Source: Candidatus Paracaedibacter symbiosus (lineage in GTDB: Bacteria; Pseudomonadota; Alphaproteobacteria; Paracaedibacterales; Paracaedibacteraceae). Taken from it: a stretch of 55,255 nt of DNA. The position numbers were made by a program, and so were the translations under genes. The DNA lies in contig NZ_JQAK01000001.1 of the NCBI RefSeq assembly GCF_000757605.1, forward strand, positions 171,777 through 227,031, given 5' to 3'. The notes beneath the pieces were generated by a model. The model ran no database searches, was not told where the DNA came from, and saw nothing but the letters and a program-made list of their open reading frames with translations. The number at the start of each line of letters is the position of its first letter. Position 1 is the stretch's first letter. Below are positions 26,268-34,324 of the stretch, one piece after another.

Positions 26268-26696
26268 TTAATGCCTCTCTTTCAAATCAAAAAAAAGATG
26301 TTGACCAATCTGGCATTTAGGGACCCGCCCCTGAGCCCAAGGAGGGGGTGTTTTCAGGCTTACTGCGTAGTAGTGATCGCATCCTTTTGTTAAATCTGGC
26401 CACTCCCCCTGGATGACTTTTGTTGCAACCATTAAACAAACCTCAAAAATGGGATCTAGGATAGTGTTGGCCTGCAGCAAGCGAAGGTTTGGATCATTCA
26501 CATTCCAGCAAGAAAACTGCCAGGGTTTTTGGCAAACTTCAGCAATTGTTTTTCCAAACCACGTGCGCTGTTTCGTCCGATTTACAACAACGTTAGCGAC
26601 GGCAATCAAGGCGGCAATACCACCATTCACCTTGTTATATTCTCCTCTTGCTTCACCATAAATTGTTCGGGCAAGAATTTGGATATCTGGTGTCAT
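26268..26696 (-). CDS. Cell-wall hydrolase, SleB/CwlJ family (putative endolysin)
   Basis: A 142-residue peptidoglycan hydrolase domain. The catalytic block is LARTIYGEARGE (Glu in YGEARGE), followed by AVANVVVNRTKQRTWFGKTI, VCQKPWQFSCWN and the C-terminal CDHYYAV, all typical of Hydrolase_2. No signal peptide is visible, so release would need the holin-like protein encoded just downstream. Together they form a lysis pair at the 3' end of the virion-type cluster. Some prophage and gene-transfer-agent clusters use the same family. Confidence 0.88.
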   Translation of the reverse strand: MTPDIQILARTIYGEARGEYNKVNGGIAALIAVANVVVNRTKQRTWFGKTIAEVCQKPWQFSCWNVNDPNLRLLQANTILDPIFEVCLMVATKVIQGEWPDLTKGCDHYYAVSLKTPPPWAQGRVPKCQIGQHLFFDLKERH

Positions 26697-26740
26697 TTTT
26701 TACCCTTTTCTTTTTGAAAAATTCTTTATTTCACTGATGA

Positions 26741-27589
26741 TCAAGATATAAGCTGGAAATGAAGATAAGCCTTGCCAATCCCAGCCTCTTTGATATCGAC
26801 GGATCGATAAATAAACGACGCTGTTGCTTCGTTAGATTGTGGATTAATCAGTTTTAAAACTGCCTCACCACGACAAATGGTATCGATAAACTTCACATAA
26901 AGTTCCTGGTGATTGGTTTTAAAAATGGTTTTTTGATTATCTTTTTCCGCAGTAAACGGAGGATAAAACCCTTGATCATTCCACTGATGCAACAATGTTT
27001 TTCGCGCCAGAGTTTTTCCGTTATATTCAGAAATGGAGCAAAAAACCTGTTGAATTTGATCTAAAGCCAAGCTAGGTCGGTAGAACCCGCCACAAGACCA
27101 AATTGGCACAACATCGCGAATTTGCTTTACATAGAAATCAATTGAGCTATTTTGTACATCAAATTTATGGGTGTAGACAGATTCATTTTCATCAACAACC
27201 ACTTCAAAACCTTTGATGTTTTTCCCCCTGATTGGCACAGACTCGTGCATTTCATTGTCACGTATTTTGAGTCTGCCGCCATACATTAGTTTCAATGCCC
27301 TAACGAATTGAGGTTCGTCTAGCGGGTAAAGAGGAACCGAGGGCCAAATCACATCGTCGAACTGATATGTTGCCATAAAACTTTCCTGAGGCAATGGTAC
27401 CGAGACTATATCTACTAAAACTTCAATAAAATCTGGCATTTGCACTAGCTCAACTGTTTCAATATCTTCTTCTGTTGGGGCTATTTGAATTGCGGTTACC
27501 TCTGTATTAAATAACGCTGTGGAGGGCGCTTGGTAGCCTTGGCCATAGGGCCGAATCGACAGCTTATTAAAATTTTGGTGAAACTTCAT
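26741..27589 (-). CDS. Phage-cluster protein, 282 aa (unknown)
   Basis: Soluble protein without signal peptide or membrane segments. It is rich in short beta-like blocks and has several aromatic-rich loops (VWPSVPLYPLDEPQF, VPIWSCGGFYRPSL). It starts one base after the stop of the 536-aa gene and precedes the lysin, which fits a distal-tail, baseplate or fibre component. I recognise no family. The C-terminal half (YIYRSVDI-like) could be receptor-binding, but that is position-based inference only. Confidence 0.55.
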   Translation of the reverse strand: MKFHQNFNKLSIRPYGQGYQAPSTALFNTEVTAIQIAPTEEDIETVELVQMPDFIEVLVDIVSVPLPQESFMATYQFDDVIWPSVPLYPLDEPQFVRALKLMYGGRLKIRDNEMHESVPIRGKNIKGFEVVVDENESVYTHKFDVQNSSIDFYVKQIRDVVPIWSCGGFYRPSLALDQIQQVFCSISEYNGKTLARKTLLHQWNDQGFYPPFTAEKDNQKTIFKTNHQELYVKFIDTICRGEAVLKLINPQSNEATASFIYRSVDIKEAGIGKAYLHFQLIS

Positions 27590-29200
27590 TTAACTTCCTT
27601 CCACATTTATTTGAGATGGCGCACTCCACATAAGTGGCGTTGTCACGAAAAACCGCCGCTCTAAAACATCCACAGATCTGATATCTTTGAGCTTCAGGTT
27701 CACTTCTGTTTGATGTTCAACAAGCAATTGCTTCAGCGCGTTCAAATCTTTTGGAGGAGCTTCATGGATAGCTTTAAGCTGTTCATTTGCTTGGTTTCGC
27801 ACTGATGTGGCCTCCACAAAATCATTTAAGTTCAGATTTTCGAGAGCCGGCAACCCCGCAAGTGGCGTTTCTGCGTCAAGCTCAATTGTTGTTGGCAGCC
27901 CCTCTTCCCCTATTCCAGCTGCAATAGCAACTTTAAGTTCAGCCCATGACTTTTCAAAGCTGGCACTAAGCTTATAAGAAACCAGCTTTCCAGTAGCAGA
28001 GTCGCCATGAAAAGCATGGTGACGGATCTGGATTGAGTCATCCATACTCAGGGAAATCGCTTCCGCAAAAGGAACTTTAAAAGAAACTTCGATACCTCGA
28101 GCTGACGCGGCTAGGTGACATCTGGCGATTTTAATGGCATGCATAATCGCCTTTTTGCCCCGCTCTGTCTCAAAAAAACTGGGCGCTGAGGGAGAAGGCA
28201 GCTGCTGACTTATATCTGCAAGATTCAAGACAAGATCAAGCTTTTTGAACTCCGACCGCTGCAATAATTGATTTTGATGGTGCAACTTAAAGGTTGTAAT
28301 CTCACGCCGTCGTTGGCGATAATTCCACTCCAATTTTAGCTTGCCTGTAAACCAAGAGTGTTTGAGATGGACAGATTTTACTGGCTCATCAGCAAAGATA
28401 ATTTTTTGGGTCATTTGGGGATAAAGACCAAGGCTACCTGTTGTTCCTGGCGTAAAAGGCGCCAACCTGCTTTCGACAACTGCGTAACCGGATCTGCCCA
28501 AAATTTGCCCAGTTCTGGGCCAGCTTGATATTAACCCTTTTGCTGTCAATGTATTAATTCTTCCTCCGTTAAAATGCTTTTCAATGAGCGGGAAAAGATT
28601 AAGCTCGCCCCTGACTTCCTGGATCCATTCAGCCACAACTGAGACTTTAATATAGGGTTTTGGAAGGCCTGCAATTTTGATACTAAGGGTATCTTTTAAG
28701 ATCTGTGTCTCGTCATATTTCCGTATCCTTCTTCCCTGAAATAAGTCGGAGAGCTCCACGGCATGACTTACCGGATCCCAACAGAAAAGTGACGGAGTCG
28801 CCTCCAATGCTTCAACTGGATCTTGGCGTGATGATTCCTCAATAAACAACTCATCCCAATTTCCGGATTGCTGGATTTCATCTCGCAGCTGTGCAAGCTT
28901 TTCTTTGGCATCGTAAGGGATAGCATAAAACTCAATCACCTGTTGCCAATCATTGATTTGTAAGGGAAGATCCATCAACTTCCCCTTAAATAGAGGAGTC
29001 CTCTTACCCTCTACCTCAACAAACAAAATTGCCTGACTATTCTGCTTCAGTGGAGAAGTAAGGGGGACGGTTAGTTGACAAAGAGCGATTTCTCCCTCCC
29101 GCTGTGTTATAACAAGATCAAGAATATCTAGATCTGTTTTTGTGATCTCTTCCCCGGTGGGGAGTGAGTTCACATCTATCCAATTCAAAAAAAATCTCAT
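27590..29200 (-). CDS. Phage-cluster structural protein, 536 aa (possible tail hub)
   Basis: Large soluble protein with repeated beta-rich blocks. The opening FFLNWIDVNSL...DLDILDLVITQREGEIA and later GKLMDLPL look like a tail-hub/late-control-D type beginning, where a short barrel domain precedes a wall domain. The C-terminus ends in an Arg-rich block, ERRFFVTTPLMW. It is the longest gene in the cluster, yet too short and not helical enough for a tape-measure protein. Its promoter side faces a DMT transporter gene on the other strand whose possible upstream start codons overlap it. Confidence 0.5.
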   Translation of the reverse strand: MRFFLNWIDVNSLPTGEEITKTDLDILDLVITQREGEIALCQLTVPLTSPLKQNSQAILFVEVEGKRTPLFKGKLMDLPLQINDWQQVIEFYAIPYDAKEKLAQLRDEIQQSGNWDELFIEESSRQDPVEALEATPSLFCWDPVSHAVELSDLFQGRRIRKYDETQILKDTLSIKIAGLPKPYIKVSVVAEWIQEVRGELNLFPLIEKHFNGGRINTLTAKGLISSWPRTGQILGRSGYAVVESRLAPFTPGTTGSLGLYPQMTQKIIFADEPVKSVHLKHSWFTGKLKLEWNYRQRRREITTFKLHHQNQLLQRSEFKKLDLVLNLADISQQLPSPSAPSFFETERGKKAIMHAIKIARCHLAASARGIEVSFKVPFAEAISLSMDDSIQIRHHAFHGDSATGKLVSYKLSASFEKSWAELKVAIAAGIGEEGLPTTIELDAETPLAGLPALENLNLNDFVEATSVRNQANEQLKAIHEAPPKDLNALKQLLVEHQTEVNLKLKDIRSVDVLERRFFVTTPLMWSAPSQINVEGS

Positions 29201-29271
29201 CTTATCCTCATATTACCTATCGACATTTGGGGGGAGGAGGTTTATATCTGGTGCAGATAAAAGTTATAAAA

Positions 29272-30258
29272 ATGAAAAAATATACTTATATGTCACAATC
29301 ACCTACTGATACGTCCCTCGAAACAATTGATAAAATCGCTTCTAGCCAATCAACTCATAATTGGCTTAAAGAGATTATTCTTTCGAGTTGGTTTTTCCAA
29401 AAAGGCTACTTACAGGGCGCTTTTTGGGCATGCATGATCTGTCTTGTTAGCGTTTCTAATGACGTTTTAATGCGTTACTTGGGTGAGCGTTTACACGTGG
29501 CTGAAATTATCTTTTTTCGCTTTCTTTTCAGCATGATCACTGTTGTGCCATTGATGATGTCCCGCGGATTAACTCTCTTTAAAACAAACCGTCCGCATTT
29601 ACATGTCTTCCGAGCCATTCTTGGAGTTGGAGCTATTGGGGCGTGCTGTTATGCTGTCAACGTTATGCCCCTTTCGGAAAACACGACAATTATGTTTTCT
29701 CAGCCTCTCTTCTTCTTGCCGCTGGCTGTTTTATTGTTAAAGGAAAAAGTAGATGCACCGCGTTGGATTGCCACCTTGTTTGGCTTTGCTGGGCTGTTAA
29801 TTATCATTCAACCAGGCTCAGAAACCTTTAACCTCGTAGCTTTAATCCCGATGGCAGCAGCATTCCAGTTTGCCTTGCTCGATATCTTGGCAAAAAAGAT
29901 GGTGGCTACTGAAAACACCTATTCTATGTTGTTTTACTTTGCCTTTGGAACGACAATAGGCGCCTTTATCCCCGCGATTATCTTTTGGCAAACACCTACA
30001 TTGGCAGAATTAGGTCTTCTTATCCTTTTGGGGATTGGGGCTAACCTCATTCAAGTTTGTTTGATTCGCGCCTTCTCAGCTACAGATGCCTCAGCGCTGA
30101 TGCCATTCCGCTATGTTGAGTTGATTTTCTCTGCGCTTATCGGATTCCTTCTGTTCAGTGAAGTACCCATGGCGTTGATTCTAGAAGGGGCTGCTTTGAT
30201 TATTGCCGCCACGTTCTACATCAGCTACTACGAAGCTAAGAAAAAAAATAAGATTTAA
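29272..30258 (+). CDS. EamA/DMT-family transporter inside the phage cluster
   Basis: A ten-segment drug/metabolite transporter of about 328 residues. Both EamA halves are visible: GAFWACMICLVSVSNDVLMR ... FRAILGVGAIGACC ... PLSENTTIMFSQPLFFLPLA and, in the second half, ALIPMAAAFQFALLDILAKK ... PFRYVELIFSALIG. Such carriers move amino acids, nucleotides or S-adenosylmethionine; the substrate is not readable. Starts are uncertain: ATG 29272 is chosen, but GGGAGGAGG at 29231-29240 better serves GTG 29251. It lies on the opposite strand to all neighbours and splits the virion-type genes, as a moron-like insert would. Confidence 0.88.
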   Translation: MKKYTYMSQSPTDTSLETIDKIASSQSTHNWLKEIILSSWFFQKGYLQGAFWACMICLVSVSNDVLMRYLGERLHVAEIIFFRFLFSMITVVPLMMSRGLTLFKTNRPHLHVFRAILGVGAIGACCYAVNVMPLSENTTIMFSQPLFFLPLAVLLLKEKVDAPRWIATLFGFAGLLIIIQPGSETFNLVALIPMAAAFQFALLDILAKKMVATENTYSMLFYFAFGTTIGAFIPAIIFWQTPTLAELGLLILLGIGANLIQVCLIRAFSATDASALMPFRYVELIFSALIGFLLFSEVPMALILEGAALIIAATFYISYYEAKKKNKI

Positions 30259-30269
30259 TTGTGGTCGGT

Positions 30270-30371
30270 CAACTATAAAAAATAGGAAGCAAGTATAATT
30301 AATTTCGAGACCCCGCACCAGAAACGTCCTAAAGTATATGCGTGCGGGAATTATCCATAATCTTTATAGTT
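30270..30371. repeat. Nested inverted repeats after the DMT gene
   Basis: Outer arms AACTATAAA (30270-30278) and TTTATAGTT (30363-30371) enclose inner arms CCCGCAC (30312-30318) and GTGCGGG (30342-30348), all perfect. The block fills the gap between the convergent DMT and 164-aa genes and could act as a two-way transcription stop or mark an insertion boundary. No T tail is present. Confidence 0.45.
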
Positions 30372-30864
30372 ATACCTCTTCGAGTTCCAAACTCCACCCT
30401 GATTTTACTCCCCATTCATTGGTCTTGAGGGTATAAGAGATAATCCGCATCGCCAAAATTGGCCGGTAGCAAACATAGGCAATCTCGGTTGTCGCAACCT
30501 CAATATTTCCTTCTTCGCAGCGAATAAGTTGGACAGGATTTTTATTTTCATCAACAACGGTAATAGACCCTAAAACAGGTGGTCGCTCCAACGCTGCTTT
30601 ACCGCCAACCACCTTTTGCCATAATACTTGAATACATGATACCTCAATAATTGCACCCGGAATTAAACCATCAGTGGCAAGAACGGTTGTATCTTGACAA
30701 GAAATGGTTGTTTTATATTTTTTTCCCTGCATCCCCATGAAAATTAAATCACCATTTACGGTTCTCTTAAATTGGCCTTGAGTGATCGGAGTTAATTCTT
30801 GAATACACCCGCGGGCTGACATTGGTGGCAGGCCACCTCGACTTAAAACTAAAGTTGTTTCCAT
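30370..30864 (-). CDS. Phage-cluster protein, 164 aa (unknown)
   Basis: Soluble, beta-rich protein with Cys residues (RGCIQEL, SCQDTT, CIQVLW) and no signal peptide. In head-tail clusters this position, after connector and adaptor genes, is normally held by a tail-tube or tail-terminator protein. I see no recognisable family motif, so that role is only suggested by place. Its start is about 100 bases after the 38-aa ORF. The gene ends at the nested inverted repeat facing the DMT transporter. Confidence 0.5.
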   Translation of the reverse strand: METTLVLSRGGLPPMSARGCIQELTPITQGQFKRTVNGDLIFMGMQGKKYKTTISCQDTTVLATDGLIPGAIIEVSCIQVLWQKVVGGKAALERPPVLGSITVVDENKNPVQLIRCEEGNIEVATTEIAYVCYRPILAMRIISYTLKTNEWGVKSGWSLELEEV

Positions 30865-30966
30865 GATTTCCTCACTAATTTTCTTAAGCTCTCTCGCCCC
30901 TCACCTCCTCCAAATCGTTTTTGCGTGGTTTAGGTGTCCGGCCCCTAGTCTAGAATCCTTTGACTT

Positions 30967-31083
30967 TTACTGCATCCAGCGGGGTAATTCTGTAACGAGG
31001 CCGCGGTTATGGCGAGAAAGCTCTTCGGTGATTTGCTCAAGTAGCGTCTGTGAGGGGGTCGTATTTTGATTTTGCTCTGCCAT
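30967..31083 (-). CDS. 38-aa coupled ORF in the phage cluster
   Basis: The ATG lies inside the stop codon of the upstream gene (TAATG at 31085-31081), so it would be translated by termination-reinitiation. The peptide (MAEQNQNTTPSQTLLEQITE..., then ELSRHNRGLVTELPRWMQ) is helical in its middle, with an amphipathic LLEQITEELSRH stretch. Small ORFs of this kind often encode tail-assembly chaperone-like pieces or scaffolds in phages. The tight overlap is the main support. Confidence 0.45.
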   Translation of the reverse strand: MAEQNQNTTPSQTLLEQITEELSRHNRGLVTELPRWMQ

Positions 31084-31472
31084 TAATTATTCCTCAACAC
31101 GGTTTCAAAAAACTGACTGACTGATTGCGGGGCTGTTTGTATAGGAGCATTAACGCGTGTTTGGGAAAACTTCACGTGGGCTTTGGTCCCATCATCCAGT
31201 TGAAGATTTAATCCATCCAATAACCTCACAATTTGTTGGGATTGGCTTACTTGTGTTGACAATAAATTGTCATCGGAAAAACAGGTAGTTTTAAAGGTAA
31301 TTTTTGATTTAATCCCCTCATTTAAGGCGATGCTGTTGGACCAAAACTCTTCCAGCTCAATCACACAACACGGTTTTTGCATGTCATGATCAAGCGTAAA
31401 GTAAATAGCTTGATCTCCCATTTTTTCCTTTAGATACTGCTTTATCAAGCTAAATATTTGAAAATCTGCCAT
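31083..31472 (-). CDS. Phage-cluster protein, 129 aa (possible tail terminator)
   Basis: A small soluble protein with the layout of tail-completion/DUF3168-type proteins: an N-terminal helix (FQIFSLIKQYLKEKMGDQAI), then a beta block ending in a conserved-looking KTTCFSDDN, then a helix (TQVSQSQQIVRLLDGLN) and a final strand. It lies after the head-tail adaptor gene, which is where tail terminators are coded. A 144-base gap separates it from that gene, room for a lost small gene. Family assignment is tentative. Confidence 0.5.
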   Translation of the reverse strand: MADFQIFSLIKQYLKEKMGDQAIYFTLDHDMQKPCCVIELEEFWSNSIALNEGIKSKITFKTTCFSDDNLLSTQVSQSQQIVRLLDGLNLQLDDGTKAHVKFSQTRVNAPIQTAPQSVSQFFETVLRNN

Positions 31473-31616
31473 AAAAAACCTCTTAGAGTTTTGCTCTTGT
31501 TACTTTAGCTGTAGCATTTCATTTATTAACAAATAGTTGACGCCCCGAATTCTTTTAGGTCCTCTTGCCCTCCATACCTACAAAAATGAATTTGGGGAAA
31601 TTAGGTGCAGTTGAGC

Positions 31617-31919
31617 CTAGACAGCTTGAACAAACATTGTCACAGTATTACGATTGCTCTCAACGATGACCGCTGATTTCAGCGCATAGTGCTGTTGGCG
31701 CCAAATGAATCGGTGAAATTTAGGGATTGATCTTTGCATAGTCGCTTGATAAACAATACTTTTTTCTGACTCCCCAGCACCAAAGTCAACTGACTTGAAT
31801 TTGATTGCAGCCCAACCTTTTCCCACTTCCATATACTCTTCTATACGCTCACCAAATTGATTTTCACCAATGCGTCTTTTTAAAAAAGTGATTCGCTCTG
31901 TCATGTATCTTGGATGCAT
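31617..31919 (-). CDS. Head-tail adaptor protein (SPP1 gp16-like)
   Basis: A 100-residue protein with the family pattern RITFLKRR...N.FGERIEEYMEVGKGWAAIKF, i.e. an N-terminal strand 'I-T-F', then a W-A-x-I/V block, as in SPP1 gp16/HK97 gp10-like adaptors that close the head after packaging. The upstream gene's stop and its start are one base apart. Length is typical. It supports the view that a complete head-tail joining set was once present. Confidence 0.75.
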   Translation of the reverse strand: MHPRYMTERITFLKRRIGENQFGERIEEYMEVGKGWAAIKFKSVDFGAGESEKSIVYQATMQRSIPKFHRFIWRQQHYALKSAVIVESNRNTVTMFVQAV

Positions 31920-31920
31920 T

Positions 31921-32484
31921 TTAAACCTGCCTGAAAATTCGGTAAGGTTGCATTAAGGCAGCGAGATAGGGCTCCTCTGTGAGGAGGAATGATTGTCGTT
32001 TTTGATAAAACAGCGCTACCAATTGCAAAATCACCTGGCGAATATCAGCTGGAATTGCCTCTGGCCGTTCGCCGTATCCTGCCTCATAAACTATCTTTAC
32101 CTTTGAGAAAAGCTGATCAATCTCAATGATCGCCAACTCTCCCTGAAATTTCAGATCGTACTGAGTAATCTCTTGGGGTATTTTACGGGTATGGGTGCCG
32201 ACAACAGAATTAATTTTCAGCAACGGGGAATGAGGCAGCGACACTGTGATTGGTAAGTCCACTTGTTTACTGATTCTGCTGCGATAATGCTGGCTTTGAT
32301 AATAAGTCTTTTCCCAGGTTTGAAGCATGAGCGATCGACCGGTGTAGTTTTGCACTGCTTCCACTGCACTTTGAATTAAAAATGTCAAATAATCATCTTC
32401 GTCAGCATGATCAAGACGTAAATGCGCCTTGACCTGAGCCAATGTAATTGGCAATACAGTGGAGGTGGTTAATTGACGTAGCAT
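31921..32484 (-). CDS. Phage head-tail connector protein (gp6-like)
   Basis: A 187-residue connector of the HK97 gp6/SPP1 gp15 type. The N-terminal part has ITLAQVKAHLRLDHADEDDY followed by a helix LTFLIQSAVEAVQNYTGRSL, the signature of this fold. The C-terminal helix is IPADIRQVILQLVALFYQKR. In virions twelve or so copies form a ring between portal and tail. It is followed one base later by the adaptor gene and preceded by the capsid gene. Confidence 0.85.
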   Translation of the reverse strand: MLRQLTTSTVLPITLAQVKAHLRLDHADEDDYLTFLIQSAVEAVQNYTGRSLMLQTWEKTYYQSQHYRSRISKQVDLPITVSLPHSPLLKINSVVGTHTRKIPQEITQYDLKFQGELAIIEIDQLFSKVKIVYEAGYGERPEAIPADIRQVILQLVALFYQKRQSFLLTEEPYLAALMQPYRIFRQV

Positions 32485-32635
32485 AGCATTTTTCCCTTTT
32501 TATTTGGGGTATATACCCTCAACAACTTGAAAATTGGGTTAAGGCATTGCAAGCAATCCCCTCGAAAATAAAACGAGGAGATTACCAGGGAGCGATGCCT
32601 TCAACTAGGAATAAATGAAAGTTCAGATGATGAAT

Positions 32636-33703
32636 TTATTCCTTAACAAGCTTGATATACTTCAAAGCCTCACAGTTAACCAAGTCACCACCTACGCGCT
32701 TTGTCGCATAGAATTCGACATATGGCTTGGCGCTGAATGGATCGCGCAGCATAGACATTTGAGTACGATCAACAACATGATATGCTTCTTTGATATTACC
32801 AAACACGATTCGCAGAGGACTTTCTTCCTGAACCATGTCATCGCACAGATAAACGGGGTAGCCGAGCAATGTATTTGGCTGATTTGCACTTAATGAACCT
32901 TGCCAGATGTACTGATCTTGCTTGTCCTTCATTTTGGCGATTTTAAAGGCGACAGAGCGTGGCATAATCCAAGCAGCTCCTGGTAAATATTTAGATTTCA
33001 ACGCATAAACCACCTCTAAAATCTGATCGGCATTGACAAAGTCCCCCTCAGCACCAGTCGTTAGAGTTGACACTTTGCCCCATTCTTCTTTATTAATTTC
33101 ACAAGTTTCACCGGTTAAGATACCGCGTGGCTTACCTTTACCGTCTCCAAAAAGGAAACCTGTGTTTTCGATTTTGGCGAACTTATCAGCGATTTTATCG
33201 GAAATCCACTGATCGATATTGATGGAAGCATCCTCTAACAATTTTTGGCTGATCCGTGGTTTGGCATAGATTTGATGGACCGGAATGCGGATTTTAGCAA
33301 GTTCTGGCGTTCCGGTTTCCGGACGGTCCTCGGTCTCTGCAACCCAGCCGGCTTCACTTTCATTTTTTTCCAATAACAGATCTAGAGAATCGGAATTAAT
33401 ACTGGTATGAGAGGCGAGTTGACGGATCACCGAATAGCTCGCAATGCCTTGATTAATCAACTGCACTATCGGATGTGGAATAAGATAACCGCCTCCATCT
33501 TCAGTTTGGGAGCTCAAAGATTTTTGGTTAAAGTCCTCAATTCCTTTACGAACAAAATTGGAAAAACCTGTTGACTTTGTGCTTGTTGTTTTTTCAGAAA
33601 ATACTGGACGTTGTAGAGAAATTTCCATTTTTTCAATCCTTTGTGTTGATTTTTCAATAAGATTATCAAGTTGGTTGAGTCGTTCATTAAGCATATCAGT
33701 CAT
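32636..33703 (-). CDS. HK97-family major capsid protein
   Basis: A 355-residue HK97-fold shell protein. A short coiled-coil delta segment (residues ~5-30, LNERLNQLDNLIEKSTQRIE) is followed by the mature N-arm TEDGGGYLIPHPI near residue 70. Then come the P-domain and A-loop blocks EAGWVAETEDRP, FGDGKGKPRGIL, WIMPRSVAFKI and LGYPVYLCDDM. The N-terminal extension is shorter than in HK97 (about 102), so scaffolding may be modest. Its start overlaps the protease gene by 4 bases. The sequence is intact. Confidence 0.92.
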   Translation of the reverse strand: MTDMLNERLNQLDNLIEKSTQRIEKMEISLQRPVFSEKTTSTKSTGFSNFVRKGIEDFNQKSLSSQTEDGGGYLIPHPIVQLINQGIASYSVIRQLASHTSINSDSLDLLLEKNESEAGWVAETEDRPETGTPELAKIRIPVHQIYAKPRISQKLLEDASINIDQWISDKIADKFAKIENTGFLFGDGKGKPRGILTGETCEINKEEWGKVSTLTTGAEGDFVNADQILEVVYALKSKYLPGAAWIMPRSVAFKIAKMKDKQDQYIWQGSLSANQPNTLLGYPVYLCDDMVQEESPLRIVFGNIKEAYHVVDRTQMSMLRDPFSAKPYVEFYATKRVGGDLVNCEALKYIKLVKE

Positions 33704-34227
33704 TTTATTCTCCTTAGAGTGCGTTGATTGTTTGGCAAGAGGATCATTCTCCCCCCCTCGAACGTCTTTACCGCCGTTACTTTGGCTTGATCGTTAGCTG
33801 CAAAAGTGACAAGCGATATTTCTTGCAGATCGATTTCTTCAATGTATCGATCCTGATTTTTGCCATATTTTCGTGTCTTAAGGGGTCTGAACCCAATAGA
33901 CATCCCATCGATGATTCCTGCCTTTAAGAGCGCATAAGCTTCCCGTGCCTGTTGCAAATCTAAGAGCAATTGTCCCTTTACAAACAGACCATGGTCATCT
34001 TCATAAATCTCATGCCAAACACCAATGGGGCGTGTTTGATCATGCTGCCACAACAGCTTTGGCATGCCACCATTTGCTTTCCATTGGTCCAAAGACTTTT
34101 TAAACGCATGGGGAGTGATGATCTCACCGTGGTGATCTTTGAGGTGAAAAACACTGGCGTAGCCACAAAAAAAGCCATCGGTCTGATGGCTTTTAATCGT
34201 TAAATTTGCTATATATTGTTGCTGCAT
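33700..34227 (-). CDS. HK97-family prohead protease
   Basis: Peptidase family S78 (U35), which trims the capsid N-terminus during maturation. Residues: GYASVFHLKDHHGEIITPHAF as the family opening, LLWQHDQTRPIG with the catalytic His, and IDGMSIGF with the catalytic Ser. The fold ends with an acidic strand, IDLQEISLVTFAAN. A basic tail follows. At 175 residues it is a typical size. Translationally coupled to the capsid gene downstream. The gap to the portal gene (97 bases) has a ribosome site GGAGGATAA just before the start. Confidence 0.9.
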   Translation of the reverse strand: MQQQYIANLTIKSHQTDGFFCGYASVFHLKDHHGEIITPHAFKKSLDQWKANGGMPKLLWQHDQTRPIGVWHEIYEDDHGLFVKGQLLLDLQQAREAYALLKAGIIDGMSIGFRPLKTRKYGKNQDRYIEEIDLQEISLVTFAANDQAKVTAVKTFEGGRMILLPNNQRTLRRIK

Positions 34228-34324
34228 TTATCCTCCATTAATAAAAATAAATCATAATGAGAGCTAGTGTTCATGCGTATCGGAAGCGCCACTTTGAGCC
34301 GCTAGTTGGCCATAAGCATAAGAA

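Noticed and set aside
34228-34324. Frame after the portal stop (SYAYGQLAAQSGASDTHEH) that a +1 shift would add to the portal protein
   Set aside because: The portal is already full length and no slippery site is evident; the tail is short and may be chance.
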